The position numbers were made by a program, and so were the translations under genes. A stretch of DNA of 64,000 bases, from contig CAUYUJ010000712.1 in the NCBI GenBank assembly GCA_963575745.1, positions 40,001 through 104,000 of the forward strand, read 5' to 3'. The notes beneath the pieces were generated by a model that was given only the letters and a program-made list of their open reading frames with translations, ran no database searches and had not been told where the DNA came from. Positions 29,560 to 42,277 of this stretch are shown in pieces; positions within the stretch are counted from its first letter, which is position 1; the number at the start of each line of letters is the position of its first letter. Source of the stretch: Prorocentrum cordatum. Taxonomy: Eukaryota > Sar > Dinophyceae > Prorocentrales > Prorocentraceae.

Positions 29560-29910
29560 AGGCTCAGAGCTGGCGGCGGCGCAGTGCGCCAAGCCAAGGC
29601 TCCTGACCGCACTTTGGAGGCCCAAGGTATCTCCGACGCCCGCTTTTGCTCCACCACGTGGGACCCTGAAGCCGCTGACCCCATCTGGCCTGCGCCACAC
29701 CCCGTCGGGAGTGCCAGAACAAGCGTTCCGCTGCAGACGACCCCCCACAATCTGGGCGCGAACGAGCCCGTGAGGTGCTCGTGAGGCCTGCCTGCTCCAT
29801 TGCACTGGGCATAAGGCTGCGAGGGGAGGGGTAGGAGTCAGGGGTGCCCAAACCAGCGTTTCGCTGGAGACGCCCCCATTGTCTGCCCAGATCCACACCT
29901 CCGACGACTC
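29560..29910. repeat. imperfect direct repeat of about 50 bp
   Basis: GTGCCAGAACAAGCGTTCCG and CTGCAGACGACCCCCC near 29711-29750 recur as GGTGCCCAAACCAGCGTTTC and GCTGGAGACGCCCCC near 29845-29875. Both are followed by TGTCTG/ATCTGGG-like sequence. Nature unknown. Confidence 0.4.
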
Positions 29911-30224
29911 GGTACTCTCGAGCCTCCTGGCCAGTCCTCTCGACTGCCTTTTCTGGGACCAGTTCTGCATCCCCTGACGATCCCCAGCCTGGAGCCGCAC
30001 TCCTGGAGCCAACAACGCGCAGGAAACCGAATGTCTATGTGTTCGAATATTCGGGAGCGGCCAAGAGGGGGGTGTCCAAGAGGGGGGGGTGCAAATCATG
30101 ACCAGCGGCACGTGCGCGGCCCAGCGGGGGGGCCAAGGACGTAATGGAATAAGAAGAGGCGCCGTGAAATCTGGGGAAATCTCATGGCCCCCGCCATGAT
30201 ATCCACCCCCCCCCAGTCATCCCC

Positions 30225-30745
30225 CCCCCTCCCCCTCCTCCTCCCTCCTCCTCCTCCTCCTCCTCCTCCTCCTCCTCCTCCTCCTCCTCCTCCTCCTCCT
30301 CCTCCTCCTCCTCCTTCCCCCCCCTAGTCATCCCCCTCCTCTTCTCCGCCCCCGAAGTATCTGGGGAATTCGTCTGGAGCTTGCGCCACGGAGCCGCCTC
30401 TCCTGCGAGGCCCCGGGGAGTTGCAGAGCAGGGCCTCCGAAGGGCACAGAGCGGGGAGAGCCAGCCGTCCCGCTGGTGGCGTGCTCCAGGCGCCTCCTCC
30501 TCCTCCTCCTCTCCCTCCTCCTCCTCCTCCTCCTCCTCCTCCGTCCTCCCCTCCTCCTCGTCCTCCTCCTCCTCCTCTCCTCCTCCTCCTCCTCCTCCTC
30601 CTCCTCCTCCTCCTCTCCTCCTCCCTCTCCTCCCTCCTCCTCCTCTCCTCCTCCTCGTCCTCGTCCTCGTCCTCCTCCTCCTCCTCCTCCTCCTCCTCCT
30701 CCTCCTCCTCCTCCTCGTCCTCGTCCTCCTCCTCCTCCTGCAGAA
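30225..30745. repeat. three CTC arrays
   Basis: 30232-30315, 30493-30655 and 30660-30740 are CTC or CTC/GTC triplets. The unique block 30320-30490 between them shows no exon. Confidence 0.95.
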
Positions 30746-31479
30746 GGCCTGGCCACCTGCAGCAGGCAGCACGACGCGGACGGAAGGCAGGGGGCCCAGA
30801 GCGACCAGCCTCCTGCCCACGCCCTTGCTCTCGCCACGGCTCTGCGGTGGGCTGGGGCTGGCCGGCATGAGCACGGGATCGAACCCTTGGAAAGTTAGGG
30901 GCCTGTGCATGCCCCATCCCCGCTGCCGCCCAGTGGACAGAATGTCGACCGCCGAGACGAGGAAGGAAAGCAGAGCGCGACCAGGGCTCCTGGAGCGCTC
31001 GACCCCCATCCCCGCCATACCAGTCGTTCTAATCCCTGGGACCGAAAACGGATGTCTCAATCGCGATAAACTTGCTGCGGTGGATTGTTCGCGACGCTGG
31101 GCGTATTAGAAGGAGGAAGACCCAGACCGCTGATTACTTGACATGTTCGACCCTCTTGGCCTTAATCCTCTCGGCCCCTTCCCCGACACCGGTTTCACAT
31201 CCCAACCCTTTTTCTCCGTTTTGGTTGACGGCTTGGGGGGGCGAAGCCAGACTCCAGAGGTCGGAATACAACCCCCCTAAATTCGCCGGCCCAACGGGCC
31301 AGAGGCGTGCTAAGATCTCCGGTAACTGGTTAACAATTGTATTGTACTAGTTCGCGCGCGCGGGGCGGCCCCTGGGGGTCCCCCGGCGAAAAGTACCCCG
31401 CCCGCCGCCTGGCAAGGTCCCGCCCGGTTCAACTCAGAGATGGTTTTCCTTCTGGGTGCGGCCTCTCAGGCCGCCCTGA

Positions 31480-32055
31480 GCGCGCCAAGAGTGCCCCAAG
31501 AGGCCCCCAAGACTGCCCAAGAGGCCCCCGAGACGCCCAAAGAGCGCTCGAAGACGCCGAAGATGACCCCAAGACGGCCCAAAAGGCCCCCAAGACAGCC
31601 CAAGAGGCCTCCAAGACGCCCCAAGAGCCTTCCAAGAGGCCTCCGAAGAGAGCCCCAAGAGGCCAAAATCGTTGATTTTCATTGTTTTTTTCGATGTTTT
31701 TTGTGTTCTGGCTTTTTCGGCTTCCGGACGCTCCAAGACGGCCCAAGAGGCCCCCAAGACCGCTCCAAGACGGCCCACGAGGCTCCCAAGACGGCCCCGG
31801 AACGGCCCAGGAGGGCCCCCAAGACGGCCCAAGTGCCGCCCAAGACGGACCAAGAGGCCCCAAGACGGGCCCAAGAGGGGCTCAAGAGGGGAACCGAGAA
31901 CTGAAAAATCGAGCCCTCCGCCCCAGAAGGCGCCCAGGAGGCCCCAAAAAGGCCCCAAGAGGCCCCCAAGAGGCCCCCAAGACGCCCCAAGAGGCGCCCA
32001 AGAGGCCCAAAAGAGGCCCCAAGAGGCCCCAAAACGGCCCCCAAAACTCGGCTAG
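31480..32055. repeat. degenerate CCCAAGAGGCC minisatellite
   Basis: Dozens of loosely repeated CCCAAGAGGCCCCCAAGACG units of about 9-15 bp, split at 31668-31730 by a T-rich block (GATTTTCATTGTTTTTTTCG). A similar array lies at 63060-63430. Confidence 0.8.
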
Positions 32056-32397
32056 CCCACAACGGTGCGACAATATGGGCCGGCGGAATGAGCGAAGCGA
32101 TTAAATATGCGCAAGTTCTTGCAGTCTGAGGAGAAGCATGAGGAGGACAATGAAGAGGAGGAGCGATAGCCGAAATCGGGGAGGAAAAAACAAGGTCCTA
32201 ATGTTGCTCGAGACGCTAAAAGTTTAAGGAGGAGTGGGCAGCAGGAGGAAGAGGAGGAGGAGGAGGAGGAGGAAGGGAGGAGGACAGGAGGAGGGTTGTA
32301 AGAATAGGAGGAAGAATAGCCGCCAGCGACGACATTGCATACGAGCGCGACGTCTCCAAAAACATGCATCGCAAAGAGGGTATGAGAAGGAGGGGGG

Positions 32398-32476
32398 AGG
32401 AGGAGGAGGAGGAGGAGGAGGAGGAGGAGGAGGAGGAGGAGGAGGAGGAGGAGGAAAACGAGGAAGAGGAGGAGGA
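32398..32476. repeat. (GGA)n array
   Basis: GGA triplets, grading into AAAACGAGGAAGAGG. Confidence 0.95.
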
Positions 32477-32559
32477 CAAAGGACGGAGGATGAGCCATGA
32501 CCCGACTTGTGAAGGAGGGGGGGCGAAGCGGACAAGAACGAGGCCGATAGGACAGGAGA

Positions 32560-35500
32560 TAAATCCCAGGCCTCCACGAAGAAGTCCTCGCCCACGTCAC
32601 ATGCACGGATCGCAAGAAGACCGCGGGCCCCTTGGCAGCGGACGGCCTGGGCTCTGCAGCGGGCACGGAAAGCGCGGCCTCCCGCGCGCGGTCCGGTCGA
32701 CCCTTTTTCGCACGCTGCCGCGTGAAAGCTGCATGCGCCCCATCGAGCGCGAGACGGGCGCGTGATCCGCTGCCTTCACGGGAGACAGAACAGATACGGA
32801 GCACGGGCCATCGCCCAAAACGACAGGAAGGGCAGGCAGGGAGGAGGGAGGCCAAAGGGGGAAGATGCACGGGCACACCATGTAACGGGGAGGACCTCAT
32901 CACCGCCTACAGCATCACATCCAATTCTACACCTCTGTCGGCCATTCCGAAAAGGGCGAAAAAGCGGCCCAAACATTGGCCGTGGCTGTCAAAACCAACG
33001 GTTCATGAGCCGAACCTGCGACCGAAATTAGCACGCCTGAACCGGACCAGGTCAGCCTAGAATGGGACCACAGTAGCTCAACAAGTCAGACGAGCACTGA
33101 AGGAATAGGCAGTGGAGGGAGGAGGGAAGAGACGAACTAGGACTCGGGCGAGTATATCTGGACGTCCAGGACACAGCGAGGAAAGGATTGACGGGACAGA
33201 TACGCATGCATCAAAGTTAGTGAGCATGCTGATGGAGGCGGACGACGTAGACGCAGGAGACAGCATGTCAAATAAAGCACAACCATCATAACATCTTAAT
33301 TCGTGGCATGGGCTACCGAAACTGACAAATTCATCAAATCTAAGCGCAGCGCGATATTTAGCAGCCCAGGCGCGATGACAGGGGCCACGAGCAAACCTAC
33401 TGATCCCGAGCGAGCCCAGACACAAGAGCGCGGCACAAGCATGAGAGCGCCTCGGCGCAGAGTAACTGCTGCAGGGCTTCACGCTCGACGGAGATACATG
33501 CGTTGCTCGCGGCGAACAGCTGGGCCACGTGCTGGGCGACAGGCCGGCAGTAGATGCCATCCACGCGAGGGTTTCGCGCGGGCCCGAAGCGCCGGGATTT
33601 GACGCACCTGGAGCGACTGGAGCAGGGCACCCCTGGACGCGCGCGCACCCCGATGGCCCAGGACACACCGATGGGGAAAGACAAGACAACCAACCTTGCA
33701 CCCTGCAAGTTGCAGCCCCTCAGCCACGCAGCGCCAGCGGAAGATGTTCCCCGCAGCCTCGGGCGGCAGGGCGAACCGGCACTTCTCGACGCGCTAGAAA
33801 AGACCAGCTGCTCGAGCGCGGCGGACGAAGTGAGCAGACATTGTTTTATGCGCTCTCGCTAAGTCGCAGGCAACCATGCCAATTTCGCCTGCGCAGGCAC
33901 AGGCACGAGCGCGAAGCGCTCGTACCTGTGCCTGCGCTGGCCCAACGGAGCCAGCCCAAAGAGACGACCCGAGAGAGGGGGGGGCCATGCTTGATCCCCT
34001 GGGATAACAGGAACTTCCCATAAACATATCTATATATGTATCGAAAAGCTTCGATAAAAACATGCATGTGCGCGTTCGCGCGGGTACTCATTACTATAGA
34101 ACGGCACCACTCAGGAATCCCCATGGCACAATGCACAAGACATCCAGCTGCGCGAAGTGCACGGGGAAGGGGCGGATTCACATGCGACGCACTGCGCGCG
34201 CCCACCATCCAGAGCGAGCGCTCTGCCCACGGGCAAGCCGCCCCCCACATACCCACACTGATCTTCATCAACCGCGCTTCTGGTCAGATGATTAAGCGGC
34301 AGGGCAAGCGCGCCGCAGGTCAACTTGCGATCGCCGCCGACAGGCGCGAGATGGCGAGCGCCAGGGGCCCACCGAAGAGGGCCCGCCTCCAGCGCACCTT
34401 TTGGCAGTAACGCGAAGAAGACAATATTGCATCCAGGCGGCACTTCTCCAGCGCAAATAATGCGCGAGCAGCGACTGCAAGGCGCCAGTCTAATCGTAGG
34501 ACCACCACATTTCCAGCCTGATTAAGAGACGCGATCTAGACCAGGACTAAAACCGTTCACCCGGCCCAGCAGTTTGCCGAACTGCTCGGGGCCCGAGTTC
34601 CACGCGGCGCCCCGACGGGGTTATCTGGATCAAGAGGGCGCAGGGCCCCATGTCCTGAATGCGAGCGCCAAGAAGTCCGGCAACTGTAGCCCGGTAGTCC
34701 TGCAGGAGACCAGCGCGCTGAGCGGGGTCGGCACGGGGAAAAACCCGAGTGGCCCACAAAGCCCCGGAGCGCCACTCGCACGCGACGGGGGGCCCGCGCC
34801 CGAGACGGCCAGTCGGCGTCGGCAAGCCCCGGGGCCCTTGCCTTCGGAGACGTCGCGGCATCGCGAACGAGCTCGGCTCGCCCTCTAACTCCAAGCTGCT
34901 GGGCGCGGCAACGAACAGGTGCAAGCGGTTGGCGGTTCGCGCATTCATCTGCGAAATCAGACTGGCGCGAAAAGCGGCGACCCGGCATTTTCACCCACTG
35001 GCCCTCCTGCCCGCGACGGGCGCGGCCACGCGCGCGCGCGCCGGGCAATCTCATGTCCAACGCACTTAGACTCGCACGTGCCCATGCTCAAATCGACGGC
35101 GACAATGCGCATTACGGGGTTCACTTCTGGCACCCCGATGGCAGGGTCACCAGACAAGGCGCGCCCCTCCAGAGCCCCTTCCACTCCTCGGCCAGAATCA
35201 GGCGAGCGTGCCGGCCAGGCGGGGAAAGCGGGCACGGCATAGAGCGCGGGCGAAGAGAGGCAGGCGCACGTGGGATCGCGGCCGCCGGCACCTCGCACGC
35301 CCGCTGGCAACCGCGCAGCCCCCGCCGCCGGCTCCAAATCCACTATGACTTGGGGGCAACTAAAGCAAATACGATCAAGACGCGCAGCGCCAAGTAGGTT
35401 ACCACCGCGCCGCGCATAGCGGGCGTGACCTTCCAGAGATAGCCCCGCGCAGCAAGGGGCAAGCCCACCGCGCCCTGCAGCCGACGAGCCCGGCGGCGCG

Positions 35501-36600
35501 CGATCAAGATCAGGGTCGATGTGCCGGCGAGCTGCCCCCGAAGCACAGAAATTCCAACCGCTCGCGGCAATCGCAATCGAGCGAAATGGATCGAGCACGC
35601 GAGCAACCTTGGCCAAGTACTCCTCCGCGAACGCGGTCATGCCAGTGAGCGAGGGGGCCCAGGGGACCTCTAATTTCCAAAGAGGGGCATCGATCCTTCC
35701 ATATACCCATTAAACTGCGCGCGCCGAAAAGCACGCGCAAACGTTCGCGGCGCACGCGGGAACGCAATCACTGAACCCATCATCACAGAACGAGCCAACG
35801 CAACGACATTGAGGGAGGAGACGAGGGAGGGCGCTAAGATCCCCTGCGCGTCCGCGCGCTCTTTGAATTAAGTGAGCGTCGAATTTCTCAACAAGTCCAA
35901 GATACGCGCTATGGCGTCTCGCGCGAAGCGCGCGAGTCCCACCAACCGCGCCGATAGGAGGTGGCAGCGTTGCACGCGCAGACAGACAGGCGGCACAAAG
36001 GCAAGAATAGCGACGAGTGGGGAGGAGGGACAGAAGGCAGAGCAAAAGGAGACGAGCCTATGGCTCCATTCCTTGCAGGAGCCTGTCAGACCACGTGCTG
36101 CAACGCGAGGACGGGTGCGACCTTCGCCTCGCAATTGTGTTTGACCCACATAGCCTAGCCCGAGACGCCGATCTTGATGAGGTCATAGATATCGTCGCGC
36201 GCCGCCAGAACGTCATCGAGTTGGAGAAGAACAGCCCAATCTACACTCCGCACTCCAACACGGATCTTATTTCAGCATCTTGATCATCGGACCCAGGTGT
36301 CGCTGTCTCACACGGACTTCGCGCGGGAGACCTCCACGATAGCGCAGCATGGTAGTCAGCTGTGGATGCCCGATCGGCTTGCGCGGGTCTCCCCACTCCC
36401 TTCCTGCAGTGCCAACCCATGTTGTGGAGTCCTTTGCCTGCTGTTCAATAGACCACACAGACGAGAAGCTCCGCGACGATCTATGAAAGAGGGCCGATAC
36501 ATATGTTTGTCTGGCCGGTTCTCTGGGAAACGAGCGACCATACTGTCCCATATGGCACGGCGCGTGAGGTCAAGGACGTTCCTCGGGTAATTCCAATCTA
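32560..36600. other. low-repeat 4-kb stretch without an identified gene
   Basis: There are almost no simple repeats or dispersed elements here, in contrast with the rest of the window. CpG-rich GCGCGC motifs are common. Long overlapping open frames occur on both strands, for example minus-strand 34547-34948 and 34957-35640, but frames are open everywhere because of composition. None shows a recognisable domain. An undetected multi-exon gene, or the missing 5' exons of the E1 gene, could lie here. Confidence 0.4.
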
Positions 36601-36621
36601 CCTGCGGCGTGGATGAGACTC

Positions 36622-36776
36622 AGGTCGGGCATGTCCCCCTGCAGGGGGATTTTGGACGAAAAATCAAAAATACCCCAAAATACGCAAACTGATTCAAAAC
36701 TTGCTCAAACACATGGCCCCCGCACTATTTTAAACTATTTTGGGACACTCCCCCTGTAGAGGAACAGGCCCAACTT
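36622..36776 (+). mobile_element. introner-like element 7
   Basis: AGGTCGGGCATGTCCCCCTG then CAGGGGGATTTTGGACGAAA at the left; CTCCCCCTGTAGAGGAACAG then GCCCAACTT at the right. The interior has AAAATCAAAAATACCCCAAA. Confidence 0.85.
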
Positions 36777-37007
36777 AAGGTTTGCCGAGTCTTGCGGAGG
36801 CGGGCAGCCAGCACCATCTCCACTGAGCCTCCAACTGACGACGAAGCGCCCGATCCAAACAAAAACACCCCGACGCTGTTGTTCCTGCCCAATGCCAATT
36901 GGCAGCACAGGCGTCGTCCGAGCCAGTCTCGTTCTGGGTATGACTCCCCCGGCTTGCGGCCGAGCTTCTGACCAAAGTCTGAAGCCTGCGCGTCCACCTG
37001 CATCACA

Positions 37008-37190
37008 CCTGAGGTTCCAACAGACAGCGATGAGCTACCGTGACATCGGTTTTGCAGATCAGTTCGTCGATTACCTTCTTACCATTCGCGTGTTCACTTT
37101 GCATCGCACGCAACAAGACCATGATCTCCTCACCCGTCGACATGGCTGCTGCTTCAACATGCCGCGATATGACGGAGCTCACACGGGCAG
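37008..37190 (-). CDS. unidentified coding-like frame
   Basis: Reads MSTGEEIMVLLRAMQSEHAN then GKKVIDELICKTDVTVAHRC with a stop soon after. Base composition is less GC-extreme than the surroundings. No family was recognised, and the complementary strand is open as well. It may be an exon or a relic. Confidence 0.25.
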
Positions 37191-37329
37191 GTCAGGAAAC
37201 TCTCGTGTCAGGATCGCGTGCTGCGTGAGTGTCCTGAAGGCAGGCTGCCTCGACCCAGACCTCACGGCTACGACCAAGCTCAAGCCGCCGAGGTCCCGCG
37301 GATTTGATCTCGAGTCCACACGGCTACGG

Positions 37330-37520
37330 AACAGAGAACGGAGGAGGAGGAGAAGGGGAAGGAAAACGAGGAGGAGTTGGAGAAGGAGGGCGAAGAAAAG
37401 GAGGAAAAAGGAGGAGGAAGGAGGAGGAGGAGGAGGACGTCGGAGGAAGGACGGCGGAGGAGGCAGGAGGAAGGAAAAGGAGGAGGAGGAGGAGGAGATC
37501 GCAAGGGGGGCGCAGGAGGA
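37330..37520. repeat. purine-rich GGA/GAA array
   Basis: Imperfect GGAGGA, GGAAAA and GAAGG units. Confidence 0.85.
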
Positions 37521-37704
37521 GGGAAGGCGGAGCGGCGGGAGAGCGAGGCACCGCCCCGCCTGCAGGTGCCTGGCCAGCCCCGCGTGGCGGTGCCTGGCGC
37601 CGCGCGGGGCGGGGAAAAAGGATCCAAGGCTCCGGCCCCGCTCCTCCCTTCCGAAGGACCTTCGGGATCCCGCCCCCCGCGCGAGGGGTCGCCCCCCCCT
37701 ACCC

Positions 37705-37855
37705 TTGGGGCGGGCATGTCCCCCCGCAGGCGGATTCGTTATGAAAAGTGCAGAACGATGTTCAAAAGATACCCCGAAATCAAAACTGGTCGAAAAATCG
37801 TCCCCATCCTATCTTTTGATTAAAGTTCTCCTGTAGAGGGACAGGCCCGATTTCA
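37705..37855 (+). mobile_element. introner-like element 8
   Basis: CGGGCATGTCCCCCCGCAGG at the left; CTCCTGTAGAGGGACAGGCC at the right. CCCTACCC is duplicated exactly (37697-37704, 37856-37863). The interior has AAAATCGTCCCCATCCTATC. Confidence 0.9.
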
Positions 37856-37965
37856 CCCTACCCCTACGGGCGCGGGGTGGTGGAACCCCCCCCCCTCCCC
37901 CCTGCGGGCGAAAAGGGGGTGCGGCGTGCCAGTGCCCACTCCCCCTCCCCATGGGTGTGGGGTGG

Positions 37966-38885
37966 TGCCGTCGTCGTCGTCGTCGTGGCCGTCGTCGTCG
38001 TCGTCACCGTCGTCGCCTTCCGTCGTCCTCGTATTTCGTCGTCGTCGTCGTGGCCGTCGTCGTCTTCTGTAGTCCTCCACGTCTGTCGTCTTCCGTCGTC
38101 ATCGTCGTCTGGCGTCGTCGTCGTCTTCCGTCGTCGTCGTATTCCGTCATCATAGTCGCATGTTGTCGCCGTCGTCGTGAATGTCGTCGACGTCGTCGCC
38201 GTCTTCCGCTTGTCGTGGTCGCCGTGATCGTCCGTAGCCGTCGTCGTCGTCCGTCGTCGTGGAAGCCATCGTTCTCATCATGGTCATTATCGTCGTGGGC
38301 TTCTGTCGTCGTGGTCGTCGTCGTGGTTGTCGTCTTCGATCGTCGTCCTCTCTTGTTGTCTTCTGCCGTCGTCGTCTTCCAACGTCGTCGTCTTCTGTCG
38401 TTGTGGTGGTCGTCGTCGCGCTGCGTCCTCCTTGTCGTCGTTGTCCGACGCCGTCGACGTCGTGACCGACGTCAGCGTCTTTCTCTGTCGTTGTAGTCAT
38501 CGTCGTAGTGGTCGACATCGTCTTCCGTGGTCGTCGTCGTTTTCCGGAGTCGACGCCTTCTTCCGTCATCGTCATCGTCCGTCGTCGTCGTTCGGTCGTT
38601 TTCGTCCGTTTCCGTCGTCGTCGTCGTCATCATCTTCAATCGTCGTCGTCGTCTTCCGTCGTCGCTGTTGTCGTCAACGTCGTCGCCCGTCAACGTCATC
38701 CTTCTCCGTCGTCATCGTCAACTTCCGTCGTCGTCGTAACCGTCGTCTTCCGTTGTCGACGTCGTCCTCGTCGTCATCGTCGTCCATCGTGGTCGTCTGT
38801 CGTCGTCGTCTTCCGTCGTCGTCGTCGTGGTCGTCTGTGGTCGATGTCGTCGTCGTCGTCGTCCACGTCGTCTTCTGCCGTCGCT
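37966..38885. repeat. 0.9-kb imperfect (GTC)n array
   Basis: GTC/CGT triplets with TTC, CGC and ATC changes. It begins directly after the punctuation motif GGGTGTGGGGTGGTGCCGTC at 37953. Confidence 0.95.
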
Positions 38886-39289
38886 TTTTACTACTTGAGC
38901 AGGCCGACAGATTTGCCTCTTGAGGCCCACATGACAAATTCGAAGCGTCGTTGACTTCAGCGGATGCGGACGCAGCGATCATATCGCGCTCGCGTCGAGG
39001 TGGGGTGCGGCATATGTTATTGGAGGCTGCGCTGCGGGAGTTGGCCAGGCAGGCTGTGGCGCTCGAGCACCCACATGTTATCGAGGCTCCGGGAGTTGGC
39101 TGGGGCAGCTGTGGCGCTCGAGCAACGACATGTTATGGGAAGGGTTCGGAGAGGTGGCCAGGCCCGTCCTTCCTCCCTCACCTTCCTCTTCGCCCGCCCC
39201 TGGGTTGTGTTTCCCTACTCGTCCCCGTGTGTTGTGCCTCTCGGTAGGGAAACCCCTCCCCCGTAGAATCATAGCTTGGGCTGCAGGTC

Positions 39290-39475
39290 CACGGCTCCGT
39301 GGATCCATTTCCCTTGGGTCCATTGTATTACCTATTATTATAAACTCAATCCAGCAAAAGAATTGGATCCACGAGTAACCCACGCAAAAAAAATGGATCC
39401 AGAAGACGCGGAAATTGGATCCACGTCACTCTCGCACACACGTAATTGAATCCAAATGGATCCATGCGTTCCCAT
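39290..39475. repeat. cluster of TGGATCCA-type palindromes
   Basis: GGATCC appears five times within 180 bp (GTGGATCCATTT, TTGGATCCACGAG, ATGGATCCAGAAG, TTGGATCCACGTC, ATGGATCCATGCG). A second cluster is at 45830-46080. Confidence 0.75.
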
Positions 39476-39511
39476 GCAAGAGGAAAAAACTTTCGGCATG
39501 GGGATGTATCG

Positions 39512-41010
39512 CGGTCGTCGTCGTTCGTCTTCGTCTTCCGTCGTCGTCGTCTTCCGTCGTCGTTGTCGTCGTGGTCCTCGGCGTCGCTGTGGTGGTCGTC
39601 GTCGTCGTGTTTCGTCGTCGTCGCCGCCGTCCTTCTGCGGCGTGGTCGTCTTCCATCGTGATCGTCGTCATCGTCGTCGTCTTCGGTGGTCGTCGTAGTC
39701 GAACTCCGTCGTAATAGTCTCCCATCTTCGTCCTCTTCCGTCGTCGCCGTCTTCCATCATCGTCGTCGACGTTCACGTCTGCCGTCGTCGTCGTCAACGT
39801 GGTCGACGTGGTCGTCCTTCGTCGTCGTCCTCCGTCGTCGTCATGCCCCACTCTCCTGCTGCTCCACACGCTGCCCCTCCCTTTGGGTGTGGGGTGATGC
39901 CGTCGTCGTCGTCGTCGTCGTCGCCGTCCTCGTCATCGACGTCGTCGTCGTCGCCATGTTCGTCGTCGTTGACGTCGCCTTCCGTCGTCGTCGTCGTCAT
40001 CGTCTTCCGTCGACGTCTTCTGTCGTCGTCGCCGTCTTCTGCTATCGTCGTCGTCGTCGACGTCGCCCCCGTCGTGGTCCTCGTCGTCCCAGTGGTCGCC
40101 GTCGCCGTCGTCGTCGTCGTAATCGTCGTCGCCGTCGACGTCATCGTCGTCGTCGTCTTCCGTCGTGGTCGTGTTCCGTCGTCTTCCGTCGTCGTGGTCA
40201 TCGCCATCGTCGTGGTCGTCATCGTCACCGTCGTCGTCCATCGACATCGTCTTTCGTCGTCGTCGTGGTCGTCGTCGTCTTCCGTCCTCGTCCCCTTCTG
40301 TCGTCTTGCCTCGTCGGCGTCTTCCGTCGTCGTCGTCTTCTGTTGTCGTTATCGCCATCGTCGTGCTCCGTCGTCGCCATCGCTTTCCGTCGTCGTCGTC
40401 GTGAACGTCGTCGTCGTCGTCGTCTTCCGTCGCCGACGTCATCTTTCCTCGTTGCCGTCTTCATTCGTCGTCGCTGCCGTCATTGTGCGTCGCCATCGTC
40501 GTCCTCCGTCGTCATATTCGTCATAATCGTCTTCGTCCTCCTTCGTCGTCGCCTTTCGTCGTCATGGTGTTACGTCGTCGTCGCCGTCCGTCGTTGTCGA
40601 GGTTGTCGTCGTTGCCGTCTTCCGTCGACGTCAACGTCGTTGTTTCTACAGTCGTCGCCGTCGTCTTCCGACACCGTCGTCTTCTGTCCTCGTCGTCTTC
40701 CTTCGTCGCTGTCGTCGTGGTCCTCGGCGTCGTTGTGGTGGTGGTCGTCCTCGTCTTCCCACGTCGTTGTCACCGTCTTCCGTCGTCGTGGTCATCTTCC
40801 ATCGTCGTCGTCGTCATGGTCATCGTCGCCGTCGTCCTTAAATGTCGTCGTCTCCCGTCGTCGTCGTCTTCCGCCGTCGTCCTCGATGACGTCTTCCGTC
40901 TTCTGTCGTCGTCGTCGACGTCGTCGTCAACAGTCGTCGACGTCGTCTTCTGCTGCCCCTCCAGATACCCCTACTGCTGCCCCGCCGTGGGTGTCGGGTG
41001 GTGCCGTCGG

Positions 41011-41041
<31 letters not shown>

Positions 41042-41601
41042 AGAATCGTCGTCGCCGCCGTCGTCGTCGTTGTCGTCGTCGACGCCGTCGTCGTAGTCGT
41101 CGTAGTCGTCGTCTTCCGTCGCCGACGTCGTCGTCGTCGTCGGCGGCTTCCGTCGTGGTCGTCTGTCGGCGTCGTCTTTCGTCGTCGTCGTCGTCTTGTC
41201 GTCTATGTCGTCGTCGCCAGCGTCATCGCCGTCGTCGTCTTCGCTATCGTCGTCGTCTTCCGTCGTCGTCATCATCGTCGGTTTCCTTCGTCGTCGTAGG
41301 TTTCCGTTTTCGTCAGAGTCATCGTCGTCGTCTTCCTTCGTCGTCGTCGTGGTTATCGTCATCGCCGTCGACTTCCGTGAACGTCGTCGTCGTGGTCCTC
41401 GGCGAGGTCGTCTTTTGTCGCCCATTGTTTTCCGTCGTCGTCGTCGTCATCCGTCGTCGTCGTCGTCGGCGTCATTGTGGTCGTCGTCGTCTTTCGTCGT
41501 TGTCGCTGTCATCGTCGTCATGGTGGTCGTTGTCGTCGTCGTCGTCGTCGTCGTCATGGTGGTCGTTGTCGTCGTCGTCGTCTTCTGTCGTCGTCATGCC
41601 C
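39512..41601. repeat. 2.1-kb imperfect (GTC)n array with punctuation motif
   Basis: The largest simple-sequence block of the window. The motif GGGTGTGGGGTGATGCCGTC occurs at 39885 and GGGTGTCGGGTGGTGCCGTC at 40989, about 1.1 kb apart. Each is preceded by CTGCTGC-CCTCC-like sequence, suggesting higher-order units. Confidence 0.95.
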
Positions 41602-42277
41602 AGCGCCCTTTCCCTGGGACGAGAGTAGGTCTGACTTCCTGTTTCTGCTCCTGCTCCCCCTGCTTACACCATCCTTCCCCTCCCCCCCCCTGCTGCCCCT
41701 CCTGTTCCTCTTCCTCCCCCTCCTTCACATCCTCCTGGCCCTCCTGCTTCTGCAACTGCTCTCCCTCCTTCCCCTCCTACTAGAATTCCTGCTCCCCCTC
41801 CTACCCCAGACGACGACGAGGAAGGGGAGAGGGGGTGGGCGTGGATAGGAGTAGGAGGACGACGATGACGATGAGGGAGGGGAGGAGGAAAGGGAGCGGG
41901 AGCCGGATGGAGGAGGGCGACGGCGGCGGAGGCGGAGGGGAGCAGGAGAAGCAGCAGCGGCGGCACGACGAAGGCGCGGAGAGAAGGTCAAGAGGAGGAC
42001 GGCGACGACGGGGACGGGGGCGAGGAGGGGGGCGGCAACTGTGCCGAGGACGACGGCGAGGAGGACTGCGAGGGCGGGGGACACGCCGCCGACGGCGCTG
42101 ACGACGGCAGCCGACGAAGCGCGCCGCGGCGCGACGCGCCTGAGAGCGCACGGCGGAGCGCCCGCCCCCCGAGGCGGCCGCCCCGGCGCCGCGGCGCCGC
42201 CCGGCCTGGCACCCGCCTTGGAGGCTGCGGGGCGTCGGCAACCGGCGGCGCGCACCGCTGCGGGTGGGCCTGTCTTC

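Noticed and set aside
36267-36551. Minus-strand frame with GHPQLTTMLRY, reminiscent of a tyrosine recombinase end
   Set aside because: Only a few residues agree, and catalytic Arg/His/Tyr spacing cannot be shown.
39686-41299. Very long open frame of Ser/Arg/Val
   Set aside because: It is only the translation of the GTC array; all shifted frames are open too.
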